Shown here: one piece after another, positions 7,210 through 7,232 of the stretch
Layout of the letters: each line of letters opens with the position of its first letter
Position numbering within the stretch: the stretch's first letter is position 1
Notes under the pieces: model-generated
Told to the model about the DNA's origin: nothing
Database searches by the model: none
The model's input: the letters and a program-made list of their open reading frames with translations, nothing else
Origin: Paracoccaceae bacterium
GTDB taxonomy: Bacteria > Pseudomonadota > Alphaproteobacteria > Rhodobacterales > Rhodobacteraceae
Length of the DNA stretch: 7,232 bases
Direction of reading: 5' to 3'
Assembly (NCBI GenBank): GCA_025458985.1
Contig: JALORM010000091.1
Coordinates: 1 to 7,232, forward strand
Position numbers and translations under genes: made by a program

Positions 7210-7232
7210 GCAAACCTTTTCAGAGGGTTACC

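Overview
The window is very GC-rich, with strong GC preference at third codon positions. Its protein families and its GC-rich hairpin repeats ending in GTATTTG resemble alphaproteobacteria of the Rhodobacteraceae (Rhodobacter, Rhodovulum or Paracoccus relatives). That placement is inference; no ribosomal RNA is present to confirm it.

Left part (1-2450): a hairpin repeat is followed by an amidase-signature gene on the + strand. The gene is broken by a perfect 10-bp tandem duplication. Removing one copy restores a full 469-residue amidase with correctly spaced catalytic residues. It converges on aguB (- strand), for N-carbamoylputrescine amidase of the agmatine-to-putrescine route. A second hairpin repeat lies between the two stop codons.

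Middle and right part (2450-6900): an unrecognised multi-pass membrane protein overlaps mnmH (tRNA 2-selenouridine synthase) by four bases, GTGA, which suggests translational coupling. mnmH ends inside a third hairpin repeat and converges, with 18 bp between stops, on a long gene whose product fuses an N-terminal FAD/NAD(P) oxidoreductase to a C-terminal selenide, water dikinase (SelD). SelD makes selenophosphate and MnmH uses it to convert 2-thiouridine to 2-selenouridine in tRNA wobble positions, so this is a compact selenium-tRNA modification locus. The membrane protein is an unexplained passenger or partner.

Right edge (6900-7232): a 235-bp spacer holds the SelD ribosome binding site and a candidate promoter for a tRNA gene with anticodon CAT, probably elongator tRNA-Met with encoded CCA.

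No mobile element, CRISPR array or phage gene was seen. The most notable points are the clean 10-bp duplication in the amidase, the three-copy repeat that also encodes the tail of MnmH, the coupled membrane protein, and the SelD fusion.
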